Positions 37,403-46,816 are shown, numbered from the stretch's first letter. The stretch: DNA of 64,000 nt from Sphaerospermopsis torques-reginae ITEP-024 (GCF_019598945.1 NZ_CP080598.1:4898001-4962000); one strand, 5' to 3'. The notes: generated by a model not told the origin, from the sequence alone. A program made the numbers and translations.

Positions 37403-38857
37403 ATGAAAAATCTCGGCGGTAGTATTAAAAGTTTACGTAATTTCATGCGGAAAGATCCAGGTGTTTCTGGTGATGGACAAAGAATTGAACAGTTAGGTTG
37501 GTTATTGTTTCTGAAAATTTTAGATGCAAGTGATCATGAGTTAGAATTAATCAAAGATGATTTTATTTCTCCTATTCCTGAACATTTACGCTGGTGTAAC
37601 TGGGCGGTTTCTCAACAGGGAATGACTAATGGGAAAAAATCATTAACTGGTGATGAGTTACGGGATTTTATTGATAAAGAATTATTCCCCGCTTTGCGAA
37701 ATTTAGATACTAGCACCGGGAATCAACGCGCAGTAATTATTAAAGAGATTTTTCAAGGTACTAATAATTATATGAAAAATGGGACTATTATCCGTCAGGT
37801 GTTAAATAGTCTCAATGAAATTGATTTTGAAAGTTCGGAAGATCGTCATTTGTTCGGTGATATTTATGAAACGATTTTGCGAGAATTACAAACTGCGGGC
37901 GCTTATGGGGAATTTTACACACCCCGCGCTTTAACTGAATTTATGACGGAAATGGTTAACCCGATGTTGGGGGAAATTGTTCTCGATCCTGCTTGTGGTA
38001 CGGGTGGTTTTTTAACTTGTGCAATTAATCATTTACGTTTGCAAGGTGTTGATAATGTCCGAGATTTGCAAACTTTAGAAAAAACGATTAAGGGTATGGA
38101 ATTTAAACCTTTACCCTTTATGTTAGCGGTAACAAATTTATTTTTACATGAAATTGAAGTTCCCAATATTGAATATACAGATAGTTTAAATCGAGAATAT
38201 ACTTCTATTAATAGTAAAGATCGGGTTGATGTGATTTTAGCTAACCCTCCTTTTGGTGCTTCGGTAACAGATGGAGTAGAAGATAATTTTCCCATGAATT
38301 ATCGCACTACAGAAAGTGCAGATTTGTTTTTATTATTAATAGTTAGGTATTTACATGATGGGGGACGGGCTGGTATTATTTTACCTGATGGTTCGTTAAC
38401 AGGGGATGGGGTAAAAGCGCGTATTCGTCAGCATTTATTAGAGTCTTGTAATTTGCATACTATTATCCGTTTACCTAATTCTGTGTTTCAACCTTATGCT
38501 TCGGTGGCGACTAATTTGTTATTTTTTACTAAGGGTGAACCGACTAAGGAAATTTGGTATTGGGAACATCAATTACCGGAAGGTGTGAAGGCGTATTCTA
38601 AGACAAAACCGATTAATAAAAATGAGTTTCAGGATTTAAAGAAATGGTGGCATAAAAGAGAGGAAAATGAGCAAGCATGGCGGGTAAGTTTTGAGGAGTT
38701 AGAGAAGAATGGTTTTAATTTGGATGTGAAAAATCCTCATGTTCAGGAAGTGGAAAGGGGTTATAGTTCTGTGGAGTTGTTGGGGATGTTGCATGATTCT
38801 TTAAAGGAAAGTGATAGAATTTTGGATTTATTAACTAAAGAGATTAAAAATGTCTGA
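37403..38857 (+). CDS. hsdM: Type I methyltransferase subunit HsdM
   Basis: 484 aa N6-adenine methyltransferase. N-terminal helical HsdM_N domain (SIKSLRNFMRKDPGVSGDGQ), GEFYTPRALTEFM, SAM motif I DPACGTGGFL (Asp195), and catalytic NPPFG (Asn281). Works with HsdS to mark host DNA. Overlaps hsdS by 8 nt. Confidence 0.96.
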   Translation: MKNLGGSIKSLRNFMRKDPGVSGDGQRIEQLGWLLFLKILDASDHELELIKDDFISPIPEHLRWCNWAVSQQGMTNGKKSLTGDELRDFIDKELFPALRNLDTSTGNQRAVIIKEIFQGTNNYMKNGTIIRQVLNSLNEIDFESSEDRHLFGDIYETILRELQTAGAYGEFYTPRALTEFMTEMVNPMLGEIVLDPACGTGGFLTCAINHLRLQGVDNVRDLQTLEKTIKGMEFKPLPFMLAVTNLFLHEIEVPNIEYTDSLNREYTSINSKDRVDVILANPPFGASVTDGVEDNFPMNYRTTESADLFLLLIVRYLHDGGRAGIILPDGSLTGDGVKARIRQHLLESCNLHTIIRLPNSVFQPYASVATNLLFFTKGEPTKEIWYWEHQLPEGVKAYSKTKPINKNEFQDLKKWWHKREENEQAWRVSFEELEKNGFNLDVKNPHVQEVERGYSSVELLGMLHDSLKESDRILDLLTKEIKNV

Positions 38858-39830
38858 TCTAACTTCAATTTATCAAAAGCAACCATTAAGAGATATTAGT
38901 ATTCAATCAAGTGTTAATGCTTTGCTTGATTTAGTTAATCAATATCCTGATTATTTTATTTCAGGTAAGTTTACTGACTTTTTTAATACATTAGGTGGAA
39001 CACAACCTCCTAAAAAACATTTCATTGATCACCCGGAAGAAGGTTATGTCAGATTTTTGCAAATAAGGGATTTTTCCTCCGAGTCAACCCCAACATTCAT
39101 TCCAATTTCTAAAAATAATAAAATCTGTTCAGAAGATGATATAATACTTGGCCGTTATGGTGCGTCAGTTGGAAAAATATTAACTGGTAAAAGTGGTGCA
39201 TATAATGTTGCCTGTGCAAAAATAGAACCACTAATCAAAATTAACAACAAATTTTTATTTTATTGGCTGCATAATTCCAAGTTTCAAAACCAGTTAAGAA
39301 GTATTAGTCGTAGCGCACAAGGCGGATTTAATAAAAATGACTTAGCTAGATTTGATGTAGTTGTTTTAAAGTATGAATATCAATTCAAAATTGTTGAAAT
39401 ACTTGAGAAAATTGATAAATTTCTAATAGAGAAAAAAGATATTGAATTGTGTTTATATTCCTTAGACCCCTTTTATAAAGATTTCTTTCAGAAAGCAAAA
39501 ATTTTTCTAGATTCTATACATTATATTGACAATCTAAAACATAAAAGTATTTTTCAACAAAAAACATTACTTCTGTTAAAACAAGCGATTTTACAAGAAG
39601 CGATATCTGGTAAATTAACAGCAGAATGGCGTAAACGAAACCCGATTCAAAAAGGTGATCCTGATACGGATGCTGTTGCACTTCTGGCTAAAATCAAAGC
39701 GGAAAAAGAACAATTAATTACTGAGGGTAAACTCAAAAAAGAAAAACCTTTACCTCCTATTTCTAGTGATGAAGTTCCCTTTTCTTTACCTGATATCCGC
39801 GTTTATCTGCGTTCATCTGCGTTTAATTAA
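38850..39830 (+). CDS. hsdS: Type I specificity subunit HsdS, lacking the second half
   Basis: 326 aa (family usually about 400-600). One target-recognition domain (about 45-195, FNTLGGTQPPKKHFI... GRYGASVGKI), then the conserved spacer helix LLKQAILQEAISGKLTAEWR and KIKAEKEQLITEGKLKKEKP LPPISSDEVPFSLP, which normally leads into TRD2. Here it ends after 12 more codons (DIRVYLRSSAFN) that derive from the AACGCGGAT repeat. So TRD2 is lost. It may act as a half-subunit dimer or be inactive. Confidence 0.88.
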   Translation: MSDLTSIYQKQPLRDISIQSSVNALLDLVNQYPDYFISGKFTDFFNTLGGTQPPKKHFIDHPEEGYVRFLQIRDFSSESTPTFIPISKNNKICSEDDIILGRYGASVGKILTGKSGAYNVACAKIEPLIKINNKFLFYWLHNSKFQNQLRSISRSAQGGFNKNDLARFDVVVLKYEYQFKIVEILEKIDKFLIEKKDIELCLYSLDPFYKDFFQKAKIFLDSIHYIDNLKHKSIFQQKTLLLLKQAILQEAISGKLTAEWRKRNPIQKGDPDTDAVALLAKIKAEKEQLITEGKLKKEKPLPPISSDEVPFSLPDIRVYLRSSAFN

Positions 39831-39833
39831 AAT

Positions 39834-40093
39834 GTCAGAATCAGGATGTCCAGGATTAAAGGATTTACAGGATAGAATGTAAAATGATTTTGATCATCTC
39901 AATTCAGAAGATGATAAACATAATATCATTCAACAATGGATAATTAGTAAATAACATCCCGTACATCCTCAAATCCTGGTTATCCTGATTCAGACAAATA
40001 AAATAATAAACATAATATCATTCAACAATAGATAATTAGTAAATAACATCCCGTACATCCTCAAATCCTGGTTATCCTGATTCAGACAAATAA
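39834..40093. repeat. CAGGAT copy plus 92-bp tandem duplication
   Basis: A plus-orientation copy (39834-39873) directly after hsdS, then two 92-bp direct repeats (39914-40005 and 40006 to about 40093), each including a reversed CAGGAT copy with only a few differences. Confidence 0.88.
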
Positions 40094-40095
40094 AA

Positions 40096-40509
40096 TTAAT
40101 TAAACCTAGTCAAAAATTCATTTGCAGTAATAATTTCAATATCTCTAAAAGGATTTAAAATTAATAAATCTTGATCACCAGTAATAATAAAATCAGCTTT
40201 ACCGCTAATTGCTAATTCCAAGAATTTATCATCTTTAGGATCACGACAAATAGTAATAAGTTCTTTTATTTCTACCAATTCAGACATCTCGATTAGTTTA
40301 AGAATAAATTCTTGCTTTTCCTCTAGGGTAAAATATCTCTCAAATTTCTTGCGACTTAAAACTCGATTAAGTTCTAATAATGTTGCTTCAGAATATAAAA
40401 TTAATCCCTGTGATTCTATTAGTTTTATGATCTGAAAAGGAGGAGAATTTTTAATTAGCAATGCACTAACTAAAATATTATTATCCAAGACAAAACGCTT
40501 ATTCATCAT
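40096..40509 (-). CDS. PIN-family toxin (TIGR00305-like)
   Basis: 137 aa. FVLDNNILVSALLIKNSPPF, conserved CRDPKDDKFLELAISGKADF and IITGDQDLL, the layout of the COG1569/TIGR00305 PIN family. Likely endoribonuclease. Start overlaps the antitoxin stop. Confidence 0.88.
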   Translation of the reverse strand: MMNKRFVLDNNILVSALLIKNSPPFQIIKLIESQGLILYSEATLLELNRVLSRKKFERYFTLEEKQEFILKLIEMSELVEIKELITICRDPKDDKFLELAISGKADFIITGDQDLLILNPFRDIEIITANEFLTRFN

Positions 40510-40736
40510 TATTCATCTTCATCATCTAGAATTTCTTGTAATATCTCTGGTGTTAAACCTCTCTTTTCGGCTTTATCAGCAATTTCTTCCATCACTTGAC
40601 TTAAAGTTTTATTAGCAAAATCAGGTTGAAAGAATAACTTAACTATGAGACTGAGTTTTTGTTGTTTGTTAACTTCTGCTTCTCGATAAGCTTTCGCTAC
40701 TTCATGCTCAACATTAATAGTAATTGTTTCCATCAT
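40509..40736 (-). CDS. Antitoxin for the PIN toxin
   Basis: 75 aa: METITINVEHEVAKAYREAE, VNKQQKLSLIVKLFFQPDFA... acidic tail ILQEILDDEDE. Looks like a short ribbon-helix-helix or Phd-like antitoxin, first gene of a coupled pair (TAATG overlap) with the PIN gene at 40096-40509. Named by context. Confidence 0.72.
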   Translation of the reverse strand: MMETITINVEHEVAKAYREAEVNKQQKLSLIVKLFFQPDFANKTLSQVMEEIADKAEKRGLTPEILQEILDDEDE

Positions 40737-40896
40737 TAACTCCTAAGCTAAAAATTAAACACCGTTGTCTTTATTTTCATCCTTATTTTTTGTCCTGATT
40801 TTTCTATTTTATCACTACCTAAAGATTTGAGCGATCGCTTATTCTCAATATACGACAAATCAAACACAAAAAACAACTAGCATAAAACCTGATGTA

Positions 40897-40932
40897 ATCT
40901 ATCCTTAAATCCTGGATATCCTGATTCAGACA
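40897..40932 (-). repeat. CAGGAT-family copy
   Basis: ATCCTTAAATCCTGGATATC followed by CTGATTCAGAC, reversed orientation, between the TA pair and trpF. Confidence 0.85.
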
Positions 40933-40990
40933 AAATCATTCATTTATCAGCTTTCAGTAAACTGATTACTGATTACTGATAGCTGAATAC

Positions 40991-41620
40991 TCACAAAGAT
41001 TTTAACTTAGCAAACAACAACGCCACCTTATCTAAATCTTTATCTCCTGGTGAACGTTCTACACCACTAGATAAATCAATTCCATTGGGATGAATTTGAT
41101 TTAAAGCTGTTAAAATATTATCTGGTGTTAGTCCTCCTGCTAAAAACCAAGGACGACTAGGTTTATAAGCTTGTAACATTTCCCAATCTAATGTTTTTCC
41201 TGTTCCTCCTAATTGTTGGGGATGGTAAGCATCTAATAGTAAACTATCTACATAATCAATATAATTAGCTGTGGTTTCTAGTTGTTGTAAATTTCTCACT
41301 CGCAAAGCTTTAATAATTTCTATGTTTGGTAAAATCTGACGTAATTGATAACAAAATTCTGGTGTTTCATCTCCGTGCAACTGTACACCCGTTAAATTAG
41401 ATGCTTGTACAACTTCACTAATTTGTAAAATGCTGCTATTGGCAAAAACACCAATTTTATCAATATTATCTGGCAATGGTGATACTGCTGCTCGTATTTG
41501 CTCTATAGTAACGTAGCGTGGTGAAGTTTGTACACAGATAAAACCTAGTGCGGTTGCACCTAAATTAGCTATAGCTAAAGACTGCTGTGGTTGAGTAATT
41601 CCGCAAATTTTAACTCGCAT
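40991..41620 (-). CDS. trpF: Phosphoribosylanthranilate isomerase
   Basis: 209 aa TIM barrel. [20 protein letters not shown] (catalytic Cys in KICG), [18 protein letters not shown] and [16 protein letters not shown] (phosphate site) are the PRAI motifs. Third step of tryptophan synthesis. Monocistronic here, divergent from psaK. Confidence 0.96.
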   Translation of the reverse strand: MRVKICGITQPQQSLAIANLGATALGFICVQTSPRYVTIEQIRAAVSPLPDNIDKIGVFANSSILQISEVVQASNLTGVQLHGDETPEFCYQLRQILPNIEIIKALRVRNLQQLETTANYIDYVDSLLLDAYHPQQLGGTGKTLDWEMLQAYKPSRPWFLAGGLTPDNILTALNQIHPNGIDLSSGVERSPGDKDLDKVALLFAKLKSL

Positions 41621-41756
41621 TTAAGTGTAAGATAAGTGTAATAAATGACGGGGGAAATTAAAAATAATTACAAAAGTACATTAATTTAAAGGAAAAACTT
41701 TTGCTTTGTCCTAGCTAATTCTATAATTTTGTAGGTTTGGATTCATTTTTCATCAT

Positions 41757-41772
41757 AGGAGAATACATCTTG
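41757..41772 (+). promoter_or_regulatory. Ribosome binding site deciding a TTG start for psaK
   Basis: AGGAGA at 41757-41762, 7 nt before TTG 41770. No ATG is available at the family start position. Confidence 0.8.
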
Positions 41773-42021
41773 TTATCATCTATTTTATTAGCAGCAGCAT
41801 CCGTACCCGCTACACCTGAGTGGAGTCCTACAGTTGGTATTATTATCAGTGCCAGTTGTTTGGTGGTACTTTTACTCAGTTTGGCAAGTAAAGCACCCAA
41901 AGTAGGACCCCAAATGCCTTTACTTCCCGTAAGTGTAGCAGGTTTTATCGGTGCAATGGCTTTCGGTCATGTAATTGGTATTGGTATTGTTTTAGGACTG
42001 ACTAACATCGGTCGTTTATAA
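41770..42021 (+). CDS. psaK: Photosystem I subunit PsaK
   Basis: 83 aa from TTG 41770: M(L)SSILLAAASVPATPEWSP then TVGIIISASCLVVLLLSLAS and AFGHVIGIGIVLGLTNIGRL. Two membrane helices with a short stromal loop, the PsaK design. It lies at the PSI periphery and helps antenna attachment and trimer/tetramer contacts. An upstream in-frame TTG at 41737 would add 11 non-family residues and has no ribosome site. Confidence 0.92.
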   Translation: MLSSILLAAASVPATPEWSPTVGIIISASCLVVLLLSLASKAPKVGPQMPLLPVSVAGFIGAMAFGHVIGIGIVLGLTNIGRL

Positions 42022-42065
42022 GTTTAATTTAATGCTCTTTTACTAGAGAGTAACTTAAAAATTCG

Positions 42066-42101
42066 GCGGTAGGTAAACATTAACTTACTTACCGCTTTTT
42101 T
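42066..42101 (+). terminator. Rho-independent terminator of psaK
   Basis: GCGGTAGGTAA (42066-42076) pairs with TTACTTACCGC (42085-42095), then TTTTTT. Confidence 0.88.
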
Positions 42102-42183
42102 ATGTCTGGGGACTGGGAACTAATGGAAAATTGAAAATTGAAAATTGAAAATTGATAATTGATAATTGATAATTGATAATTGA

Positions 42184-42267
42184 TACAGCAGTTTCGACGT
42201 GAATGAGGTACAAATTTAGATCACAAAACCTTACACCAAAAGGATTTTCAAGCTGATAGCTGCTGTA
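42184..42267. mobile_element. TACAGCA-ended MITE-like repeat
   Basis: Complementary ends TACAGCAG and CTGCTGTA. The interior ATGAGGTACAAATTTAGATC matches the complement of the interior of the copy at 22895-23064. Confidence 0.7.
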
Positions 42268-42357
42268 ATTAATAACTTCTACCTCCCCTACCTCTCCTAC
42301 TTCCCCTGCCTTCTGCTATGGTGAGAAATATAAGAAATATATAAATAAATTGATGTA

Positions 42358-43575
42358 ATGCAAAAAAATTGGCAAATTGGATCTTTATTTGGCATTCCTC
42401 TGTTTTTGGACTCCCTATGGTTTGTAATTGTTGGGTTGGCAACTTTAAATTTTGGGGTTGCTTACCAAGGATGGGGAACTGTCACAGCTTGGAGTGCGGG
42501 ACTGGTAATGGCACTGCTGTTATTTACTTCTGTGCTGTTGCATGAGTTGGGGCATAGTTTAGTGGCGCAGTCCCAAGGAATTAAAGTTAATTCCATTACG
42601 CTGTTTTTCTTTGGTGGTATTGCGGCGATAGAGGAAGAGTCAAAAACTCCAGGTAAAGCTTTTCAAGTGGCGATCGCTGGTCCTGTGGTAAGTATTATCC
42701 TGTTTTTGTTGTTAACTCTAGGTTATCAAGTGATTCCTGATACTACATTATTAAATGTTATGGTCAGGGATTTAGCAAGAATTAACTTGGTTGTGGCTTT
42801 ATTTAACTTGATTCCCGGTTTACCTTTGGATGGGGGACAGGTATTAAAAGCAGCACTGTGGAAAATTACAGGCGATCGCTTTCAAGCGGTACATTGGGCG
42901 GCTAAGTCTGGACAAATTTTAGGTTATTGTGCGATCGCTTTCGGATTTGCTCTAGATTTCTTTACCCAGGAATTGGTAACAGGTTTGTGGATTGTATTAT
43001 TAGGTTGGTTTGCAATTCGTAACGCCAATACCTATGACAATGTTACCACCCTGCAAGAAACTCTGATTAAACTCCAAGCATCTGACGCAATGACTCGTGA
43101 TTTTCGCGTAGTTGATGCAAATAAAACATTACGGGAGTTTGCGGACTTATATCTTTTAGATACATCTTTTCCCCATACATCACACATTGCACATACTTAT
43201 TTTGCTGCATCCGATGGACGTTATCGGGGTTTGGTGAAAATTGATGATTTGCGGACAACCGAAAGAAGTCAGTGGGAAACTGAAACTTTGCAAACTATTG
43301 TTCATCCCCTGAACACAATACCCACTGTCAGCGAATCAACTTCTTTAGCAGACGTTATCAACAAACTAGAAAACGAACAGCTACCCCAAATCACCGTACT
43401 TTCTCCCGCAGGTGCGGTAGCTGGTGTGATTGATCGGGGAGATACTGTCAAGTGTTTAGCACAAAAGTTAAATTTGCAAATCAGCGAAGGGGAAATAAAG
43501 CGGATTAAAGAAGAAGGGACTTTTCCCCCTGGTTTGCAGTTAGGGTTAATAGCAAAGTCAGTAGGTGAGAGGTGA
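42358..43575 (+). CDS. Site-2 protease (M50 family) with CBS domains
   Basis: 405 aa membrane zinc protease. HELGHS with His62, Glu63, His66; the third ligand region is GLPLDGGQVL. About six membrane helices in the first 220 residues, then a cytoplasmic pair of CBS motifs (about 240-370: SDAMTRDFRVVDANKTLREF; TIPTVSESTSLADVINKLEN). Such proteases release membrane-bound regulators such as anti-sigma factors; the substrate here is unknown. Confidence 0.93.
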   Translation: MQKNWQIGSLFGIPLFLDSLWFVIVGLATLNFGVAYQGWGTVTAWSAGLVMALLLFTSVLLHELGHSLVAQSQGIKVNSITLFFFGGIAAIEEESKTPGKAFQVAIAGPVVSIILFLLLTLGYQVIPDTTLLNVMVRDLARINLVVALFNLIPGLPLDGGQVLKAALWKITGDRFQAVHWAAKSGQILGYCAIAFGFALDFFTQELVTGLWIVLLGWFAIRNANTYDNVTTLQETLIKLQASDAMTRDFRVVDANKTLREFADLYLLDTSFPHTSHIAHTYFAASDGRYRGLVKIDDLRTTERSQWETETLQTIVHPLNTIPTVSESTSLADVINKLENEQLPQITVLSPAGAVAGVIDRGDTVKCLAQKLNLQISEGEIKRIKEEGTFPPGLQLGLIAKSVGER

Positions 43576-43724
43576 CAGGGGAAGAAAATTTTAGATTTTA
43601 GATTTTAGATTGGAGATAACAAAAACAATCCAAAATCCAAAATCCAAAATCCAAAATAAAAAACTCCTGACTCCTATCCCCTGACAGAAAGACTTTCTCA
43701 GCAACCCCTAATTATTACTAATTA

Positions 43725-44417
43725 TTAAGTTCGAGATTCTAAAGGATTGGCAATGTAATTAAATGTTGGTTCAGAATTCCAAGGACCTCGTTGATCTGGC
43801 TCAGTTCCGTTTTTTGATAAGTTGTAATAAAGAGAGACAGTTTCATCTGGTTGAACATTGCCAAAAATAGGATCAGTCAACTTACCCAAAGAATCCAAAG
43901 CTTTCATAAACATTTGGGTATGAGAAATTTCTCTTGTTAATAAATGAACTAAAGTATTTTTAGTTCCTTGATCTGTGGATAGTTTAATTAACTCCTCATA
44001 AGTTTGCCTTGCGCCAGCTTCTGCGCCAATATTCGCCCGTAAATCTCGAACTACATCACCACCTTCATTCAAATAATTTGCAGTCCAAGCATGACCTTGA
44101 CTATCAAGAAAATGAGGTCCGATTCCGCGAAGAGCAAAAAGAGTGCTTCTGTAAGCTTCGGTTTGGTCGGTATTTTTTGTATGAGATTCTATGAGTTTAC
44201 CAACCATTTCTAAATGACCAAATTCTTCAATAGCAATATCTTGGAGCATATCCCGAATACCAGGATTTTCAACATGAAAAGATTGCACCCAATATTGCAA
44301 AGCGGCTGTGAGTTCTCCAGTTGCACCGCCAAATTGCTCTAGAAGTAATTGAGCAAAGCGGGGGTTAGGTTCATCAACTTTGACAAAATGAATCGGTTCT
44401 TTTTTGTGAAAAAACAT
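43725..44417 (-). CDS. Manganese catalase
   Basis: 230 aa from ATG 44417. Ferritin-like di-manganese protein: FGGATGELTAALQYWVQSFH, IAIEEFGHLEMVGKLIESHT (ExxH), EAGARQTYEELI, TREISHTQMFMKAL (ExxH). Breaks down H2O2 without heme. N-terminus MFFHKKEPIHFVKVDEPNPR is typical of this family. Confidence 0.93.
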   Translation of the reverse strand: MFFHKKEPIHFVKVDEPNPRFAQLLLEQFGGATGELTAALQYWVQSFHVENPGIRDMLQDIAIEEFGHLEMVGKLIESHTKNTDQTEAYRSTLFALRGIGPHFLDSQGHAWTANYLNEGGDVVRDLRANIGAEAGARQTYEELIKLSTDQGTKNTLVHLLTREISHTQMFMKALDSLGKLTDPIFGNVQPDETVSLYYNLSKNGTEPDQRGPWNSEPTFNYIANPLESRT

Positions 44418-44454
44418 ACAATACAATTAATTCAAATTTCCAACTTCAAAACCC

Positions 44455-44522
44455 AAAATCTAAAATCCCGAATCTAAAATCCAAAATCCAAAATCTAAAA
44501 TCTAAAATCTAAAATCTAAAAT
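44455..44522. repeat. STRR AAAATCT/AAAATCC array
   Basis: About eight heptamers between the catalase and GlsB-like genes; same family at 43600-43660. Confidence 0.85.
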
Positions 44523-44527
44523 TGAAC

Positions 44528-44803
44528 TTATGCTCGGCTACTTCTTTGGAATAGCGTCCATAAATAAATCGCAAGTATCGCACCAATTATTGCCACCAAA
44601 AGACCGGGAATACTTAAAGTAGCAGCCGAAAGTTGTAGAGTTCCTGTGCGGAGAAGTGTAAATAAAGTTCCACCGATAAAAGCACCTACAATACCTAAAA
44701 TTATTGTTGAGACAATGCCACCGCCTTGATGACCAGGATAAACAGCTTTGGCAAGCGCACCAGCTAATAGTCCTAAAATTATCCAAGCAATAATATTAAT
44801 CAT
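44528..44803 (-). CDS. GlsB/YeaQ/YmgE family stress-response membrane protein
   Basis: 91 aa, three hydrophobic helices: IIAWIILGLLAGALAKAVYP, GGGIVSTIILGIVGAFIGG, LLVAIIGAILAIYLWTLFQR. The GxxGGxxxT pattern and size match the family (transglycosylase-associated protein). Function poorly defined; stress-linked in enterobacteria. Confidence 0.93.
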   Translation of the reverse strand: MINIIAWIILGLLAGALAKAVYPGHQGGGIVSTIILGIVGAFIGGTLFTLLRTGTLQLSAATLSIPGLLVAIIGAILAIYLWTLFQRSSRA

Positions 44804-44992
44804 TGCCGATTACCTCTATAATTTATACTGTATCAAATTTATTAGTATTGAAAGATAAATTTTTCTACCTGATGATATATTTATTTAAATCAAAAGTTGT
44901 AGATAAAGGATTCAGGCTATCATAATTGTTAATTCCTGTTAATTCCATCAACATAAAAATATACCCCAATTATTAGATAATTAGGGTATTTA

Positions 44993-45065
44993 ACCAATCA
45001 CCAATTACCAATCACCAATTACCAATTACCAATTACCAATTACCAATTACCAATTACCAATTACC
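44993..45065. repeat. STRR CAATTAC array at the hemN 3' end
   Basis: About ten CAATTAC/CAATCAC heptamers ending 5 bp before the hemN stop codon. Confidence 0.92.
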
Positions 45066-45069
45066 ATAC

Positions 45070-46452
45070 TCAAATAGCACGAGAGAATTTAGTTTCTTTA
45101 ATTCTGCTATGAGTATCGAAGTTAACGGCGATATTTCTCACCAATAATCTACCAGTATCAGTAATTTGGATTTCGTCGGCTAATAAATTTACAAGTCCAT
45201 CATCTTCCAGGGGTTTTAATTCTTCTAGTTCCTGGGCAAAATATCCATCAAAATTGATGTGATATTTCTTTTCAATGTCTGATTTATGTAACTGGAAGTG
45301 AGACATAATAGACATAATTACATCCCGTCTGATGATATCATCTTGGGTTAATTTAATGCCTTTACTGGTGGGAAGAATACCTGCTGTTACAGCTTGATAA
45401 TAGTCCTTTAACCCTTTATGGTTTTGAGCATAAGCATCTTCTAACATACTAATAGATGTAGAACCAAAACCAAAAAGTTCGGTTTCTGCGTGAGTTGTAT
45501 AACCTTGGAAGTTGCGTTTAAGAGTACCATTTTGTTGAGCGATCGCCAATTCATTATTAGTTTTGGCAAAATGATCCATACCGATAAACAAATACTCATT
45601 ATTTGTTAATTCCTCAATGGTCATTTTCAGGATATCTAACTTTTCCTGAGCGCCCGGTAATGTAGCCGGATCAATTCTTTTTTGTACAGGTTTCATCCAA
45701 GGAACATAGGCAAAATTAAACACCACAACTCGATCAGGATCTAGAGCAATTGTCTTTTTGACAGTTTCTCTAAAAGTATGTAGATTTTGGTAGGGTAAAC
45801 CATAAATTAAATCTACATTTACACTAGCAAAATTAGCCTCTCTAATCCAACCCATTGCTTCAAACAGCATTTTTTCTGGTTGGATACGGTTGACTGCTTG
45901 TTGTACTTCTGGGTTAAAGTCTTGGATACCAAAACTAATGCGATTAAAGCCAATATCTCTAAGAAATCGGATATATTCTCTATTGACATAGCGAGGGTTA
46001 ATTTCAATAGAAACTTCTGCATTTTCATCAATAGTGAAATAACGATTAATCTTATTCCACAAAAATTCAACTTGACTTAGTTCCAAATAATTTGGTGTTC
46101 CACCACCCCAGTGAATTTGCAAAACTTTGCGACTTGTATCTATTAATTCGCTGGTATTTTGGATTTCCCGCGCTAAATTTTGGAGATAAGGTTTAGCGAT
46201 ATTCTTGTTATTAGAAATAACTGTATTACAGCCACAAAAATAACAAGCACTCTGACAAAAAGGAATGTGGAAATATAAAGATAGGGGCGTTTGACGTTGA
46301 TTAGAATTAATGATGGCTCTTTCAAAGTCTGGCGCGGTAAATGTTTCAGTTAATTCTGTAGCTGGTGGGTAGCTAGTATATCTGGGTGCGCGGGTGTCAT
46401 ACTTTTTGATCAGATCCAAATCGAATTTGACACCAGGTAATAGAAAGACCAT
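45070..46452 (-). CDS. hemN: Oxygen-independent coproporphyrinogen III dehydrogenase
   Basis: 460 aa from ATG 46452 (GGAGG 6 nt upstream). Radical-SAM CxxxCxxC: FCQSACYFCGC (Cys 66, 70, 73 in this numbering), IHWGGGTPNYLE, FGIQDFNPEVQQAVNRIQP and FGFGSTSIS. HemN (not HemW) by length and N-terminal YTSYPPATE. Replaces the O2-dependent HemF when oxygen is low. Neighbours acsF and heme oxygenase, also low-oxygen types. Confidence 0.95.
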   Translation of the reverse strand: MVFLLPGVKFDLDLIKKYDTRAPRYTSYPPATELTETFTAPDFERAIINSNQRQTPLSLYFHIPFCQSACYFCGCNTVISNNKNIAKPYLQNLAREIQNTSELIDTSRKVLQIHWGGGTPNYLELSQVEFLWNKINRYFTIDENAEVSIEINPRYVNREYIRFLRDIGFNRISFGIQDFNPEVQQAVNRIQPEKMLFEAMGWIREANFASVNVDLIYGLPYQNLHTFRETVKKTIALDPDRVVVFNFAYVPWMKPVQKRIDPATLPGAQEKLDILKMTIEELTNNEYLFIGMDHFAKTNNELAIAQQNGTLKRNFQGYTTHAETELFGFGSTSISMLEDAYAQNHKGLKDYYQAVTAGILPTSKGIKLTQDDIIRRDVIMSIMSHFQLHKSDIEKKYHINFDGYFAQELEELKPLEDDGLVNLLADEIQITDTGRLLVRNIAVNFDTHSRIKETKFSRAI

Positions 46453-46816
46453 CAAAACCTCCGAGTTACTGTTAATTGAATGCCTAGTAGTTGTACTAAT
46501 TTGGAATTGGGTTTGAGTTGGGTTTGAATTTGTAGATTGGCAATAGGTTGATATTTATCTTTTGTTACCAATTGCCAAAACATTTGTATTTTTAGCTTCA
46601 AATAATGAAACTAAATAGCTAGGAATTACTGCAAGAAACCCGGTTTTGATTTAAAATACTATCTGCTTTTGTGGGGTATAGAATTCACGACTACACAAAT
46701 TTGTTGGGTGGTGAATACTATTGTTGGAAATAAACCGCAAAGTACGCAAAGTACGCGAAGGAAGAAGAGTAGGAGCGGTTTTTTTTAGTTTGCAGGTAAT
46801 TTACAGAGTGAAAATA
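46453..46816. other. hemN-heme oxygenase spacer (364 bp)
   Basis: No gene. A copy of the AACCGCAAAGTACGCAAAGT repeat lies at about 46733-46765. Both genes point the same way, so a transcript through the spacer is possible. Confidence 0.55.

Larger units (their letters stand above)
42022..42357. other. Intergenic with STRR and a TACAGCA element
   Basis: After the psaK terminator come AAAATTG/ATAATTG heptamers (about 42124-42183) and an 84-bp TACAGCAG...CTGCTGTA element (42184-42267), reversed relative to the copy at 22895. Confidence 0.7.

Noticed and set aside
44538-44786. 82-codon frame inside the GlsB-like gene
   Set aside because: Shifted shadow of a clear three-helix membrane protein.
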